A DNA stretch of 17,391 nucleotides from DASTPP01 sp035762175 (lineage in GTDB: Bacteria > Myxococcota_A > Polyangia > Polyangiales > Polyangiaceae): assembly GCA_035762175.1 (NCBI GenBank), contig DASTPP010000320.1:1-17391 (forward strand), read 5' to 3'. The notes beneath the pieces were generated by a model that was not told the origin of the DNA, searched no databases, and saw nothing but the letters and a program-made list of their open reading frames with translations. A program made the position numbers and the translations under genes. Numbering within the stretch: position 1 is the first letter of the stretch; each line of letters begins with the position of its first letter. Positions 1-8,030 of this stretch are shown here, one piece after another.

Positions 1-168
1 CTCGACGAGCGGCCGCTGCGCACCGCGTGGGGCTCGCGCCTCGACGCCAAGGGCCGCGCCTCGTTCGGGCAGCTCGCCCTCGGGCTCGGCGCGACCCTCG
101 GCCTCGGCCTCGGGGCGGCCCTCGTGCCCTTCGCGGTCGCCGTCGCCCTGCGGGTGCTGCCCCACTGA
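1..168 (+). CDS. C-terminal end of a membrane protein (partial)
   Basis: The frame is open from the first base and ends in TGA at 166-168, giving the last 55 residues of a protein that begins outside the window. Residues about 22-53 form a hydrophobic, Gly/Ala/Leu/Val-rich stretch long enough for a membrane-spanning helix, and the chain ends in LPH. The upstream part (DERPLRTAWGSR) is charged and probably cytoplasmic. Too little remains to name a family. It is followed after 27 bases by the next gene on the same strand, but that gene has a candidate promoter of its own, so co-transcription is uncertain. Confidence 0.6.
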   Translation, partial: LDERPLRTAWGSRLDAKGRASFGQLALGLGATLGLGLGAALVPFAVAVALRVLPH

Positions 169-183
169 GCGAGCAAAGTCTGG

Positions 184-189
184 TAAAGC
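184..189 (+). promoter_or_regulatory. candidate -10 element (TAAAGC) of a leaderless promoter
   Basis: TAAAGC lies six bases before the ATG at 196 and there is no purine-rich ribosome binding site in between. With the usual 6-7 base distance from -10 to transcription start, the mRNA would begin at or near the start codon. No good -35 is visible. The same arrangement recurs before other genes in this window. Confidence 0.35.
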
Positions 190-195
190 AGCGCC

Positions 196-855
196 ATGGA
201 CGACGACTCGAACCCGTCGCGAGCGCTCGACCGCCCCGACCTGCTGGTCAGCTCGCGCCTCGCGACGTTCACGGCGCTCGGCGCCGCGTCCGGGGCGCTG
301 CCCCTGCCCTACGTGCCCGCGGGCCTGCGGCGGGCGCTGCGCGGGGCGCTCGTGCACGACGTCGCCGCGCGCCACGGCCTGAGCCTCTCGGCCGACGCGC
401 GCGAGCTGCTCGCGGCGCCCTCGGCCGACCCGCCGGCGGGCCGCTGGCTCTCGGGGGCCGCCGGCTTCGTCGTGCGGCGCGTGGCGAGCCGGCTCGGCCC
501 GCTCGCGCTGCTGCCGCCGGTGCGCGCGGGGCTCGAGACCTTCGCGCTCGGCGTGCTCTTCGAGCGCTACGTGCGCGCGGTGCGGCGCGACCCCTCGGTG
601 CGGGTCGACGCGGCCGAGGCCCGCCGGGTGCGCGAGCTCGTCGACCGCGCGGTGACGCGCGCCTTCCACCCCGAGCTCAAGCCGAGCGAGGGCGCGCCCC
701 GGGCGCGGGCGCCCGAAGACTTCCGCGACGACGTGACGCGGGTCGTCGACACGATCCTGCTCACCGGGGCCGACCTGCCCTCGTACCTCATCCGGCGCCT
801 CGAGGGCGCGTTCGACGCCGTCGTCGCCGAGCAGCCGGAGCTCGCGGGTGGCTGA
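196..855 (+). CDS. conserved hypothetical protein, 219 aa
   Basis: I do not recognise this protein with confidence. It has two moderately hydrophobic, Gly/Ala/Pro-rich stretches: residues about 25-45, with ALPLPYVPAGLRRALRG, and about 85-120, with GPLALLPPVRAGLETFALG followed by a charged helix. This pattern resembles DUF697-like membrane-associated proteins, but that is only an impression. The C-terminal third is acidic and helical, without obvious catalytic motifs. ATG at 196 is the only good start. The last eight bases overlap the GTG start of proB, so the two genes are almost certainly translationally coupled. A role linked to proline or osmotic physiology is possible from position alone. 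Confidence 0.65.
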   Translation: MDDDSNPSRALDRPDLLVSSRLATFTALGAASGALPLPYVPAGLRRALRGALVHDVAARHGLSLSADARELLAAPSADPPAGRWLSGAAGFVVRRVASRLGPLALLPPVRAGLETFALGVLFERYVRAVRRDPSVRVDAAEARRVRELVDRAVTRAFHPELKPSEGAPRARAPEDFRDDVTRVVDTILLTGADLPSYLIRRLEGAFDAVVAEQPELAGG

Positions 856-1975
856 CGAGCCCGCGCGGCAGGCGCTGCGGCGCGCCCGCCGCGTCGTCGT
901 CAAGATCGGCTCGAAGACGCTCGCCTCCGACCCGACCTTCTACCGCCGGCTCGCCGACGAGCTCGCGCCCCTGCGCTCGGCGCGCCGCGGCTTCGTCCTC
1001 GTGTCGAGCGGCGCGGTGGCGCTCGGCATGGCCAAGCTCGGCCTGCGCGCGCGCCCCAAAGACATGGCGCTCATTCAGGCCTCGGCCGCCGCCGGCCAGA
1101 GCGTGCTGATGCAGCGCTACGAAGAGCACTTCGGCGCCGCCGGCATGGCCGTCGCGCAGGTGCTGCTGACGCACGCCGATCTCGCCGACCGGGCGCGGGC
1201 CAACAACGCGCGCGCCGCGCTCGCCGCGCTGCTCGAGGCGGGCGTCGTGCCCGTCATCAACGAGAACGACACGGTGGCGGTCGACGAGATCCGCTTCGGC
1301 GACAACGACCAGCTCGCCAGCATGGTGGTGCCGCTGGTCGACGCCGACCTCTTGCTGCTGCTCTCCGACGTGCCGGGGCTGCTCGACGGCCAGAAGCAGC
1401 GCGTGCCGCTCGTGCGCGACATCGACCGCGAGGCGCGCCCGCTCGCCGGCGCGAGCGCCTCGGGCGTCGGCACCGGCGGCATGGCGAGCAAGGTCGAGGC
1501 GGCGCGCCGCGCCACCTTCGCCGGCGCCCACGTCGTCGTCGCCGACGCGCGCGAGCCCGGCGTCGTCTCGGCGGTCTGCCGCGGCGACGACGTCGGCACG
1601 CTCTTCGTCGCGACGCCGCGGCGCCTCTCGGCGCGCCGGCACTGGGTCGCCTTCACGCTGCGCCCGCGCGGCGCGCTCGCGCTCGACGCCGGCGCGGCCG
1701 AGGCCGTGGGCGGGCGCGGCAAGAGCCTGCTCGCGGTCGGCGTGACGGGCGTGCGCGGCGACTTCCGCGCCGGCGACTCGGTCTCGCTCGTCGACCCCGC
1801 GGGCCGCGAGATCGGCCGCGGCCTCTGCCGCTACCCCGCGTCCGAGGCCTGCCGCTACGCCGGCCGCCGCCACGACGACGACGGCGAGGACGTGGTGCTC
1901 GTGCACCGCGACGATCTCGTCGTCTTCGAAGAGAGCGCCCCGGCCGGGCGGGGCGCGCCCGGCGCCGGCGGCTAG
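848..1975 (+). CDS. proB: glutamate 5-kinase
   Basis: Catalyses ATP-dependent phosphorylation of L-glutamate to glutamyl 5-phosphate, the first step of proline synthesis, in the cytoplasm. At 375 residues it is close to the 367 of the E. coli enzyme. The amino-acid kinase domain comes first: VVVKIGSKTL at 16-25 with the ATP-binding Lys19, VSSGAVALG at 52-60, INENDTVAVDEIRFGDNDQL from 137, and a later GTGGMASKVEAA segment for nucleotide binding. A C-terminal PUA domain spans about 275-360 (GKSLLAVGVTGVRGDF and FRAGDSVSLVD are typical). It starts with GTG, eight bases inside the preceding gene, so it is likely translated by coupling. The Pro/Gly/Ala tail after about residue 362 is not conserved in the family. 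No proA is seen in the window. Regulation in the family is by proline feedback on the kinase domain. Confidence 0.95.
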   Translation: MADEPARQALRRARRVVVKIGSKTLASDPTFYRRLADELAPLRSARRGFVLVSSGAVALGMAKLGLRARPKDMALIQASAAAGQSVLMQRYEEHFGAAGMAVAQVLLTHADLADRARANNARAALAALLEAGVVPVINENDTVAVDEIRFGDNDQLASMVVPLVDADLLLLLSDVPGLLDGQKQRVPLVRDIDREARPLAGASASGVGTGGMASKVEAARRATFAGAHVVVADAREPGVVSAVCRGDDVGTLFVATPRRLSARRHWVAFTLRPRGALALDAGAAEAVGGRGKSLLAVGVTGVRGDFRAGDSVSLVDPAGREIGRGLCRYPASEACRYAGRRHDDDGEDVVLVHRDDLVVFEESAPAGRGAPGAGG

Positions 1976-1980
1976 AGCGC

Positions 1981-2018
1981 CGACCGCACCATGCCCGCCC
2001 TCGGGCATGGGGCGGTCG
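1981..2018 (+). terminator. long hairpin after proB, candidate bidirectional terminator
   Basis: Two 17-base arms (1981-1997 and 2002-2018) pair with a single A/G mismatch and a four-base loop. It starts five bases after the proB stop codon. There is no T-run behind it, so whether it ends transcription or merely protects the 3' end is open. It lies between convergent genes. Confidence 0.55.
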
Positions 2019-2042
2019 AGCGGCTCTCGGTTCGAGCCATTT

Positions 2043-2078
2043 CTAGAGCACCGACCGGATTTCCGGTCGGTGCTCTAG
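2043..2078 (-). terminator. perfect 17-bp inverted repeat spanning the rhomboid stop codon
   Basis: CTAGAGCACCGACCGGA (2043-2059) and its exact reverse complement (2062-2078) are separated by two T residues. The right arm contains the TAG stop of the rhomboid gene (2075-2077, minus strand). The left arm resembles the sequence at the proB stop (1972-1986, 14 of 15 bases). It is a probable terminator or 3' stabiliser for the rhomboid message; because it is symmetric it could also act on proB read-through. Confidence 0.6.
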
Positions 2079-3148
2079 CGCCGCAGGGTGAAGGCGAGCG
2101 CCCAGGCGCCGACGACGACCAGCGCGCTCAGCAGGCCGAAGGCGGCCTGGCCGGCGCGGCCGATGGGCCGGCCCCGGAAGCGCGCCACGAGCGCCGCCGG
2201 CAGCCCGAGCGCGAGCCCGGCGACGAAGCCGAAGCCGTGGGCGCGCACGTCGGTGTTGGGGTTGGCGCCCAGCATGCCGAGCAAGACGAGGCCCCCCGCG
2301 ATCGGGCCCAGCGTCGCGAACCAGCCCCGCCAGCCCCGCGACTCGCCCCGGTTGAGCAGCGCCTGCACCGCGACGAGCACGCCGACCGCGGCGAAGACCG
2401 CGGTCGAGGCGCCGATGCTGCGGTGCCCGGCGCCGTACCAGAGCGCGTTCAGCACGTTGCCCGCCGCCCCCGCCCCGAGCACCGTCAGCGTGCCGAGGCC
2501 GGGGCCGAGGCGCCGGTGCACGGCCGACAGAAAGAGCGTGCCGCCGAGCGCGTTGCCGAGCGCGTGCTGCGCGTCGGCGTGCAGCGTCAGCGCCGTCACC
2601 GCGCGCCAGGGCGCGCCGTGCAGCAGGAGCGCCGCGTCGGCCGTGCCGAAGCGGAAGTAGGGCGAGCGGCCCGCCGAGGGCCCCGTCACCAGGAAGAACG
2701 CGCCGAGCGCGGCGAAGGCGAAGAGCGCCCACCACGAGGGCGCGTAGAGCGGGCGGTCGCGGCGGCGCTGGGGCGGGAAGTCTCGGTTCTCGGCCTCGTA
2801 GGCGCGCAGCGTCGCGAGCGCCTTCGCGTGCGCCGCCTCGTCGACCAGCACCCCCCAGCCCCCCGAATGCAGCGGCCGCACCAGCCCCTCGAGCCCCTCG
2901 GTGTGCAGCACGAAGGCCCACTCTTGGGCCTTCGCGAGCGTCGCCACGGGGCCGAGCACGCGCTGCCCCCCCCCCTCGTCGTCGGCCGCCTCGCCGCGCG
3001 ACGGCGGCGGAAAGCGCACGCCCTCGGGCGCGGCCGGCGGCGGCGGCAGCGGCGGGAAGCGAACGCCCTCGGGCAGGGCGAAGCCCACGGCGCCCGGGAG
3101 CGCGTGACCGTTCAGGCGGCGGGGATGTGCGGGGCCGTGCGCGTCCAA
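2075..3148 (-). CDS. rhomboid-family intramembrane serine protease with N-terminal DUF2007-like domain
   Basis: A membrane-embedded protease that cuts substrates within or next to transmembrane segments. The rhomboid core has about six or seven helices from residue 137. The oxyanion-side HADAQHALGN (His190 to Asn199) matches the HxxxN pattern, the nucleophile is Ser248 in GAST, and the catalytic His304 lies in VRAHGFGF. Residues about 62-124 look like the small DUF2007-type domain often found before rhomboids in proteobacteria (WAFVLHTEGL, then GWGVLVDE and YEAENRDFP). The first 50 residues are Pro-rich and contain PEGVRFPP twice (27-34 and 41-48). The start is TTG at 3148, nine bases after a candidate -10; GTG at 3088 is an alternative. 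It lies downstream of the chemotaxis-like gene on the same strand but has its own promoter. Substrate unknown. Confidence 0.88.
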   Translation of the reverse strand: MDAHGPAHPRRLNGHALPGAVGFALPEGVRFPPLPPPPAAPEGVRFPPPSRGEAADDEGGGQRVLGPVATLAKAQEWAFVLHTEGLEGLVRPLHSGGWGVLVDEAAHAKALATLRAYEAENRDFPPQRRRDRPLYAPSWWALFAFAALGAFFLVTGPSAGRSPYFRFGTADAALLLHGAPWRAVTALTLHADAQHALGNALGGTLFLSAVHRRLGPGLGTLTVLGAGAAGNVLNALWYGAGHRSIGASTAVFAAVGVLVAVQALLNRGESRGWRGWFATLGPIAGGLVLLGMLGANPNTDVRAHGFGFVAGLALGLPAALVARFRGRPIGRAGQAAFGLLSALVVVGAWALAFTLRR

Positions 3149-3157
3149 GGTCGGGCC

Positions 3158-3186
3158 AACCTGTGGACGAGCCCGTGCCTTGTCAA
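3158..3186 (-). promoter_or_regulatory. sigma-70-like promoter for the rhomboid gene
   Basis: On the minus strand a perfect -35 TTGACA (3186-3181) is followed after 17 bases by CAGGTT (3163-3158). The predicted transcription start is within a few bases of the TTG start codon at 3148. The -10 is weak but keeps the A at position 2 and the final T. Confidence 0.55.
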
Positions 3187-3247
3187 CGCGAGCGCCCGGC
3201 GCCGCGCCCCCCCCATTCGGGCGGGCCGCGCGGGCCCCGCCTCGGGC

Positions 3248-4972
3248 TCAGCCCGCCCCGTCGCCGCCCCGGTAGCCCGCCCCCTCGCCCCGGTAGCCCG
3301 CCCCGTCGCCGCCCCGCAACCCCGCCCCGTCGCCGCCGCGCGAGGCGAGATCGCCCGTGACGCGGCGCAGCCCCTCGAGCGACGAGGAGAGGTGCCGCAG
3401 GGCCTGGCCCTGCACCCGGAGCGACTCTTCGATGCGCGAGCTCGCCGCGAGCGCCTGGTTCGTCTCGCGCGAGACGTTCTTCTGCGCCGAGGTCAGGAGG
3501 CCCACCAGGTTCGAGATGCCCTCGATGTTCTGCGTGATCTGGCGGCTGCCGCGCGCCTGCTCCTGGCTCGAGCGCTCGACGTGCTGCGTGATGGTGCGCA
3601 TCTTCTCGGCGCTCTTCATGATGAGCTCCGAGCCGCGCGCCTGCTGCGCCGTCGCGGCCGCGATCTGCTGCACCGTCTCGGCGATGCGCCCGATGGCGTC
3701 GGTCACCTGCTTCGAGCCCTTCGCCTGCTCGACCGTCGCGCGGGCGATGGCGCGCACCATGTTGGTGCTCTTCTGCGACGACTCGAGAATCTTCTTCAGC
3801 GCCCGCTCGGCCTCGTTCGAGACCTCGACGCCCCGCTCGACGTTGTGGCTCGAGCGCTCGACCGCGTTGATGGCGTTGCGCGACTCGGCCTGGATCGTCT
3901 TGACGAGGTCGGCGATCTCCTTCGTCGAGCCGCCGGCGCGCTCGGCCAGGTCTTTGATCTCGTCGGCGACGACGGCGAAGCCCTTGCCGTGCTCGCCCGA
4001 CTGCGCCGCGAGGATGGCGGCGTTGAGCGCGAGCAGGTTCGTCTGCTCGGCCACCTCGTCGATGACGCCGACGATCTGCCCGATCGCCTCGATGCGGCTG
4101 CCGAGGTTGGCGATGACCGAGACGGCCTCCTGGCTCGACTCCTTGATGCGGTAGATCTCGCCGATCGTCTTCAAGATGGCCTCGGCGCCCTTCTCGGCGT
4201 CGTGCGCCACCTCCTCCGAGAGGCGCGCCGTCTCGTTGGCGTTCGACTGCACCTGGTCGATCGAGACGTCCATCTCGTTCATCGACGAGCTCGTCTCTTC
4301 CGCCGTCAGCGAGAGCGCCTCGACGTTCTTGGCGACCTCCTTGATCGAGTAGGCCATCTCCTCGATCGACGAGACGGTCTCGCGCACGCTGCGGGCGAGC
4401 TCGGCCGTGTTCTCGGCGACCTCCTCGTTGGTCGCGGTAATCTCGAGGATGCTCGACGACGACTCTTCGGCGCTCGAGGCGAGCTGCTCGACGTGCTTGG
4501 CCGTCTCGCCCCCGCCGGCGCCCAGCTCGCGCACCGCCCGCATCGCCTCCTCGACCGCCGTGCCCTGGCCCCGCTGCGCCTCCTCGAGCCGGTGCACCTC
4601 GGCCTCGAGCCCGCGCTGCGTCTCGAGCAGCTCTTGGTAGCGCTGCCGCTCGGCCGCGAGCTTGCGGCGGCCGCTCGCGGCGAGCTCGCCGATGGCGTCG
4701 TAGACCGCCGCGAGCTCGGGCGGCGAGCCCGGCGGCGGCTCGGGCCGCTCGCCGTCGGACGCGCGGCGCAGCGCCGAGAGCAGGGGCTGCGGGTCGATCG
4801 AGCCGCCCAGGCCCATGTTCTGCCAGAGCAGGTAGAGCACGCCGGCCTCGACCACGAAGCCCAAAAAGGCGAGCATCTTGCGGTCTTGCTCGGTCACGGT
4901 GACCGAGGCCAAGGCGAAGGCCGCGAAGAAGATGAAGAGCCCGATGACGAGCTGGCGGGCCGGGGCTCGCAT
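3248..4972 (-). CDS. methyl-accepting chemotaxis protein-like transducer without a sensor domain
   Basis: 574 residues. Two membrane segments (about 8-26 and 33-50) are separated by only some six polar residues, so there is no periplasmic ligand-binding domain, and no clear HAMP is visible. A coiled coil of about 100-150 leads into a long methyl-accepting signalling domain (about 155-530) with Glu/Gln/Ser/Thr heptads. The hairpin tip is AEQTNLLALNAAILAAQSGE (308-327), followed by HGKGFAVVADEIKDLAER. In E. coli Tsr this tip has Glu385 and Arg388; here those positions are Leu321 and Gln324. The protein ends in a Gly/Asp repeat of about 30 residues and has no CheR/CheB-tethering pentapeptide. 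The start is the ATG at 4972, seven bases after a candidate -10; the frame stays open further upstream but that part is Gly/Pro/Arg-rich. No che genes are nearby. It probably senses a cytoplasmic, membrane or redox cue. Confidence 0.9.
   Translation of the reverse strand: MRAPARQLVIGLFIFFAAFALASVTVTEQDRKMLAFLGFVVEAGVLYLLWQNMGLGGSIDPQPLLSALRRASDGERPEPPPGSPPELAAVYDAIGELAASGRRKLAAERQRYQELLETQRGLEAEVHRLEEAQRGQGTAVEEAMRAVRELGAGGGETAKHVEQLASSAEESSSSILEITATNEEVAENTAELARSVRETVSSIEEMAYSIKEVAKNVEALSLTAEETSSSMNEMDVSIDQVQSNANETARLSEEVAHDAEKGAEAILKTIGEIYRIKESSQEAVSVIANLGSRIEAIGQIVGVIDEVAEQTNLLALNAAILAAQSGEHGKGFAVVADEIKDLAERAGGSTKEIADLVKTIQAESRNAINAVERSSHNVERGVEVSNEAERALKKILESSQKSTNMVRAIARATVEQAKGSKQVTDAIGRIAETVQQIAAATAQQARGSELIMKSAEKMRTITQHVERSSQEQARGSRQITQNIEGISNLVGLLTSAQKNVSRETNQALAASSRIEESLRVQGQALRHLSSSLEGLRRVTGDLASRGGDGAGLRGGDGAGYRGEGAGYRGGDGAG
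3252..3344 (-). repeat. tandem repeat encoding the Gly-Asp tail of the transducer
   Basis: Four in-frame units of 24, 21, 24 and 24 bases (3252-3275, 3276-3296, 3297-3320, 3321-3344) encode RGGDGAG followed by L or Y, with one unit shortened to RGEGAGY. They end two bases before the TGA stop codon. Such units vary readily in copy number by slippage. Confidence 0.85.
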
Positions 4973-4979
4973 GGGGCGC

Positions 4980-5009
4980 AGGGTACGCGCGCCAAACCGG
5001 CCACGGCAA
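4980..5009 (-). promoter_or_regulatory. candidate promoter of the chemotaxis-like gene
   Basis: Minus-strand TTGCCG (5009-5004), 18 bases, then TACCCT (4985-4980). The -10 ends seven bases before the ATG at 4972 and no ribosome binding site lies between, so a leaderless message is predicted. Confidence 0.5.
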
Positions 5010-5290
5010 GCCGCTTCACAAAGCCCGCCCGGGCCAAGCCTCAGCCACAAGCACCGCAGCACGCCGGCCGGAGGGCGCTCGGGCCGGCCGGGGGGCCCGC
5101 CGGGGGCGCCCAGGGCCCTCAGGGTCGGCTTCGTCAGTCGGCCCGACCCGCGGGCCTCGAGGCCCCCTCGGGCCGGCCAAGCCCGCCCTCGGGGCTCGCC
5201 CAAGGGCCCCCCGAGGGCCCCCGGCGCCCTCGGGCCAAGCCAGAGCACTGGACCGGAGGCCCCCCCGGCCCCGGGGCTCTCTCGACCCAC
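5010..5290. other. non-coding, very G+C-rich spacer
   Basis: No convincing gene is seen between the chemotaxis-like promoter and the carboxylate-amine ligase. The stretch is built from overlapping short palindromic words such as GGGCCCTC, GAGGGCCC and CCTCGGGCCGGCC, which can fold in many ways. Frames here are open on several strands but translate to Arg/Pro/Gly/Ala runs with no family character. Confidence 0.6.
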
Positions 5291-5321
5291 CCCCTCGCCC
5301 CGTCGGGGCCGGGGCGAGGGG
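5291..5321 (-). terminator. hairpin downstream of the carboxylate-amine ligase
   Basis: Perfect 11-bp stem CCCCTCGCCCC (5291-5301) with GGGGCGAGGGG (5311-5321) and a nine-base loop, beginning seven bases after the stop codon at 5329-5331 in the direction of transcription. No T-run follows, so it may be a Rho-assisted end or an RNA stabiliser. Confidence 0.5.
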
Positions 5322-5328
5322 CCCGGCC

Positions 5329-6498
<1,170 letters not shown>

Positions 6499-6541
6499 GG
6501 GGCCTCCTGGCCGCGGGGCGGGGGCGGCGGGCGGGGCGCGC

Positions 6542-6570
6542 ATCGTATCTGACTCCGTGCGCACCCCCAA
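6542..6570 (-). promoter_or_regulatory. promoter of the carboxylate-amine ligase
   Basis: Minus-strand TTGGGG (6570-6565), a 17-base spacer, and TACGAT (6547-6542). The predicted start near 6535 leaves a leader of about 37 bases that contains the AGGAGG site. This supports translation from 6498 and excludes the earlier ATGs in the same frame. Confidence 0.6.
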
Positions 6571-6694
6571 GGCCCCGCGGCGGTGCCCGCGAAGGAACCG
6601 ACGACGCGGCAGGGCCCCGAGCGCGCCTGGGTACGGGGGGCCGAACGGGGCGAAGGCCGGCGCGACGGGGGCGAGGGCGAGGGCACGAACGCGA

Positions 6695-6724
6695 GCGCGC
6701 CGGCTCGAAGAGGCCCCGGCGCGC
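6695..6724 (-). terminator. hairpin between the ATP-grasp gene and the carboxylate-amine ligase
   Basis: A 9-bp perfect stem GCGCGCCGG (6695-6703) with CCGGCGCGC (6716-6724) and a 12-base loop, about 90 bases past the ATP-grasp stop codon. The remaining spacer from 6571 to 6811 holds this hairpin and a 30-base direct repeat but no gene that I can support. Confidence 0.35.
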
Positions 6725-6759
6725 GACCGTGCGCCCGGGCGCGGGGGCGCGAGCGCGCC

Positions 6760-6832
6760 GGGGGCGCCTCAGCGCGGGCGGGTGACGCGAGCGCGGGCGC
6801 CGGGGGGCGCCTCAGCGCGGGCGGGTGACGCG
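6760..6832 (-). repeat. 30-bp direct repeat across the ATP-grasp stop codon
   Basis: Bases 6760-6789 and 6803-6832 are identical, 43 bases apart. The second copy (in plus coordinates) holds the last codons (RVTRPR) and TGA of the ATP-grasp gene; the other lies just beyond the stop in the spacer. It looks like a local duplication of the gene's 3' end. Confidence 0.85.
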
Positions 6833-7828
6833 GCGGCCGGGCTCGTCGCCGCCGACCCACTCGAAGGGGGGGGCGCGGCGCACGGAGTCGTTCCACCAAA
6901 GATAGTCGTGGCCGTGCCCGGCCGCGCGCTCGGGCCGCGCGCGCCGCTCGGGCCGCTCGCGCCCGGCCTGGATGGCGAAGCGGACCATCTCGTCGACGAC
7001 GATGTCGAAGTAGGGGTCGCCCAAACTCCACTGGTACATGTCGGGGGCGGGGTTCGTGAAGTCGATGGCGTAGGGCACGCCGTCTTTGATCGCGAACTCG
7101 ACCGAGTTCATGTCGTAGCCGAGCGCGGCGTTGAGCTTGTAGGCGTCCTCGACGACGCGGCGCTCGAGCTCGGAGCCCATGAACTTGCCCGACCGGACGT
7201 AGCGGCGGTTCTTCGGGTCGTACTGGATGGGCAGCACGGTGTCGCGGCCGATGCAGACGCAGCGCACGTAGTCGTCGAAGTCGATGAACTCTTGCAGCAC
7301 CATCACGAGCGTGCCCGTCTCGTTGTAGGTGCGCAGAAGCTGGTCGAGCGAGTCGATGCGCCAGACGTTCTTCCAGCCGCCGCCGTCGGCGGGCTTCATG
7401 ATGGCGGGGAAGCCCACGTAGGAGGCGACGGCGTCCCAGTTGAGGGGGTACTCGAGGTTGCGGAGCGACTTCTGCTTGTCGATCGCGGGGATGTAGTCGC
7501 GCGAGGGCAGCATCACGGTGCGGGGCACGGCGACGCCGAGGTCGGCGGCGAGCGAGTAGCCGAAGAACTTGTCGTCGGCGGCCCACCAGAAGGGGTCGTT
7601 GATGCAGTAGGTGCCGCGCAGGGCGGCGGTCTTCAGGTAGAACCGGTAGAAGGGGACTTCGTGGCTCAGCCGGTCGATGAGCACGTCGTACGAGCGCTCG
7701 TAGCGCTCGCGCACGCCGCCGATCTTCGCGAGCTCCGCCCGGACGCCGGGTTGCCGCGACGCCCGCTCGACGAACGCGCGCGGGAAGTCGTCCTCCATGC
7801 CGACGATGAGCCCGATGCGAATGTCCAT
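6812..7828 (-). CDS. ATP-grasp carboxylate-amine/thiol ligase
   Basis: 338 residues. ATP-grasp enzymes activate a carboxylate as an acyl phosphate and join it to an amine, or less often a thiol. Seen here: an N-terminal pre-ATP-grasp domain (1-100, starting MDIRIGLIVG), then IMKPADGGG at 143-151 with ATP-binding Lys145, the adenine-binding strand VLQEFIDFDDYVR at 177-189, and metal-binding residues in NSVEFAI (Glu244) and YAIDFTNPAPD (Asp256, Asn259). It resembles the RimK/glutathione-synthetase side of the superfamily, but the substrate is not evident. The start is ATG 7828, with GAAGAGG about ten bases upstream. It has its own promoter, overlapped by a 14-bp palindrome. The tail (about 285-338) is Arg/Pro-rich and probably variable. 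It lies between the amidotransferase and the GCS2 ligase on the same strand. Confidence 0.9.
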   Translation of the reverse strand: MDIRIGLIVGMEDDFPRAFVERASRQPGVRAELAKIGGVRERYERSYDVLIDRLSHEVPFYRFYLKTAALRGTYCINDPFWWAADDKFFGYSLAADLGVAVPRTVMLPSRDYIPAIDKQKSLRNLEYPLNWDAVASYVGFPAIMKPADGGGWKNVWRIDSLDQLLRTYNETGTLVMVLQEFIDFDDYVRCVCIGRDTVLPIQYDPKNRRYVRSGKFMGSELERRVVEDAYKLNAALGYDMNSVEFAIKDGVPYAIDFTNPAPDMYQWSLGDPYFDIVVDEMVRFAIQAGRERPERRARPERAAGHGHDYLWWNDSVRRAPPFEWVGGDEPGRRVTRPR

Positions 7829-7903
7829 GACCTGATGCCCTCTTCGTGGTGGGTTTGCCCGAGCGCGCGCCCCGCGCGCCGGCGCGGGCCGCCCCGCCCC
7901 GCG

Positions 7904-7936
7904 CGGTCTATAGACCGGAGCGCGCCCGGGCAACAA
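7904..7936 (-). promoter_or_regulatory. promoter of the ATP-grasp gene with an overlapping 14-bp palindrome
   Basis: Minus-strand TTGTTG (7936-7931), an 18-base spacer, then TATAGA (7912-7907), the best -10 in the window. The -10 sits at the centre of the perfect palindrome CGGTCTATAGACCG (7904-7917), the geometry of an operator for a dimeric repressor. The predicted leader is about 70 bases. The divergent subtilase has the half-word GGTCTA at its own -10 (9231-9235). Confidence 0.5.
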
Positions 7937-7953
7937 GGGCCGGCGCGCCCCCG

Positions 7954-8030
7954 CGGCGGGCGTCGGCCGAGGACGCTACGAGGCCCCGGTCGGCCTCGCG
8001 CCGCCCGGCGGGCGTCGGCCGAGGACGCTA
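7954..8030 (-). repeat. 25-bp direct repeat at the end of the amidotransferase gene
   Basis: Bases 7954-7978 and 8006-8030 are identical, 52 bases apart. Read on the minus strand each copy begins with TAG. The upstream copy begins at the place where the amidotransferase should stop; the second repeats the same tail beyond it. Since 52 is not a multiple of three, the two TAGs fall in the two frames other than the amidotransferase frame. Confidence 0.85.

Noticed and set aside
6499..6570. Earlier starts for the GCS2 ligase (6570 or the ATG at 6543)
   Set aside because: They coincide with or precede the predicted -10 and transcription start; ATG 6498 has AGGAGG at good distance and begins just before the conserved region.
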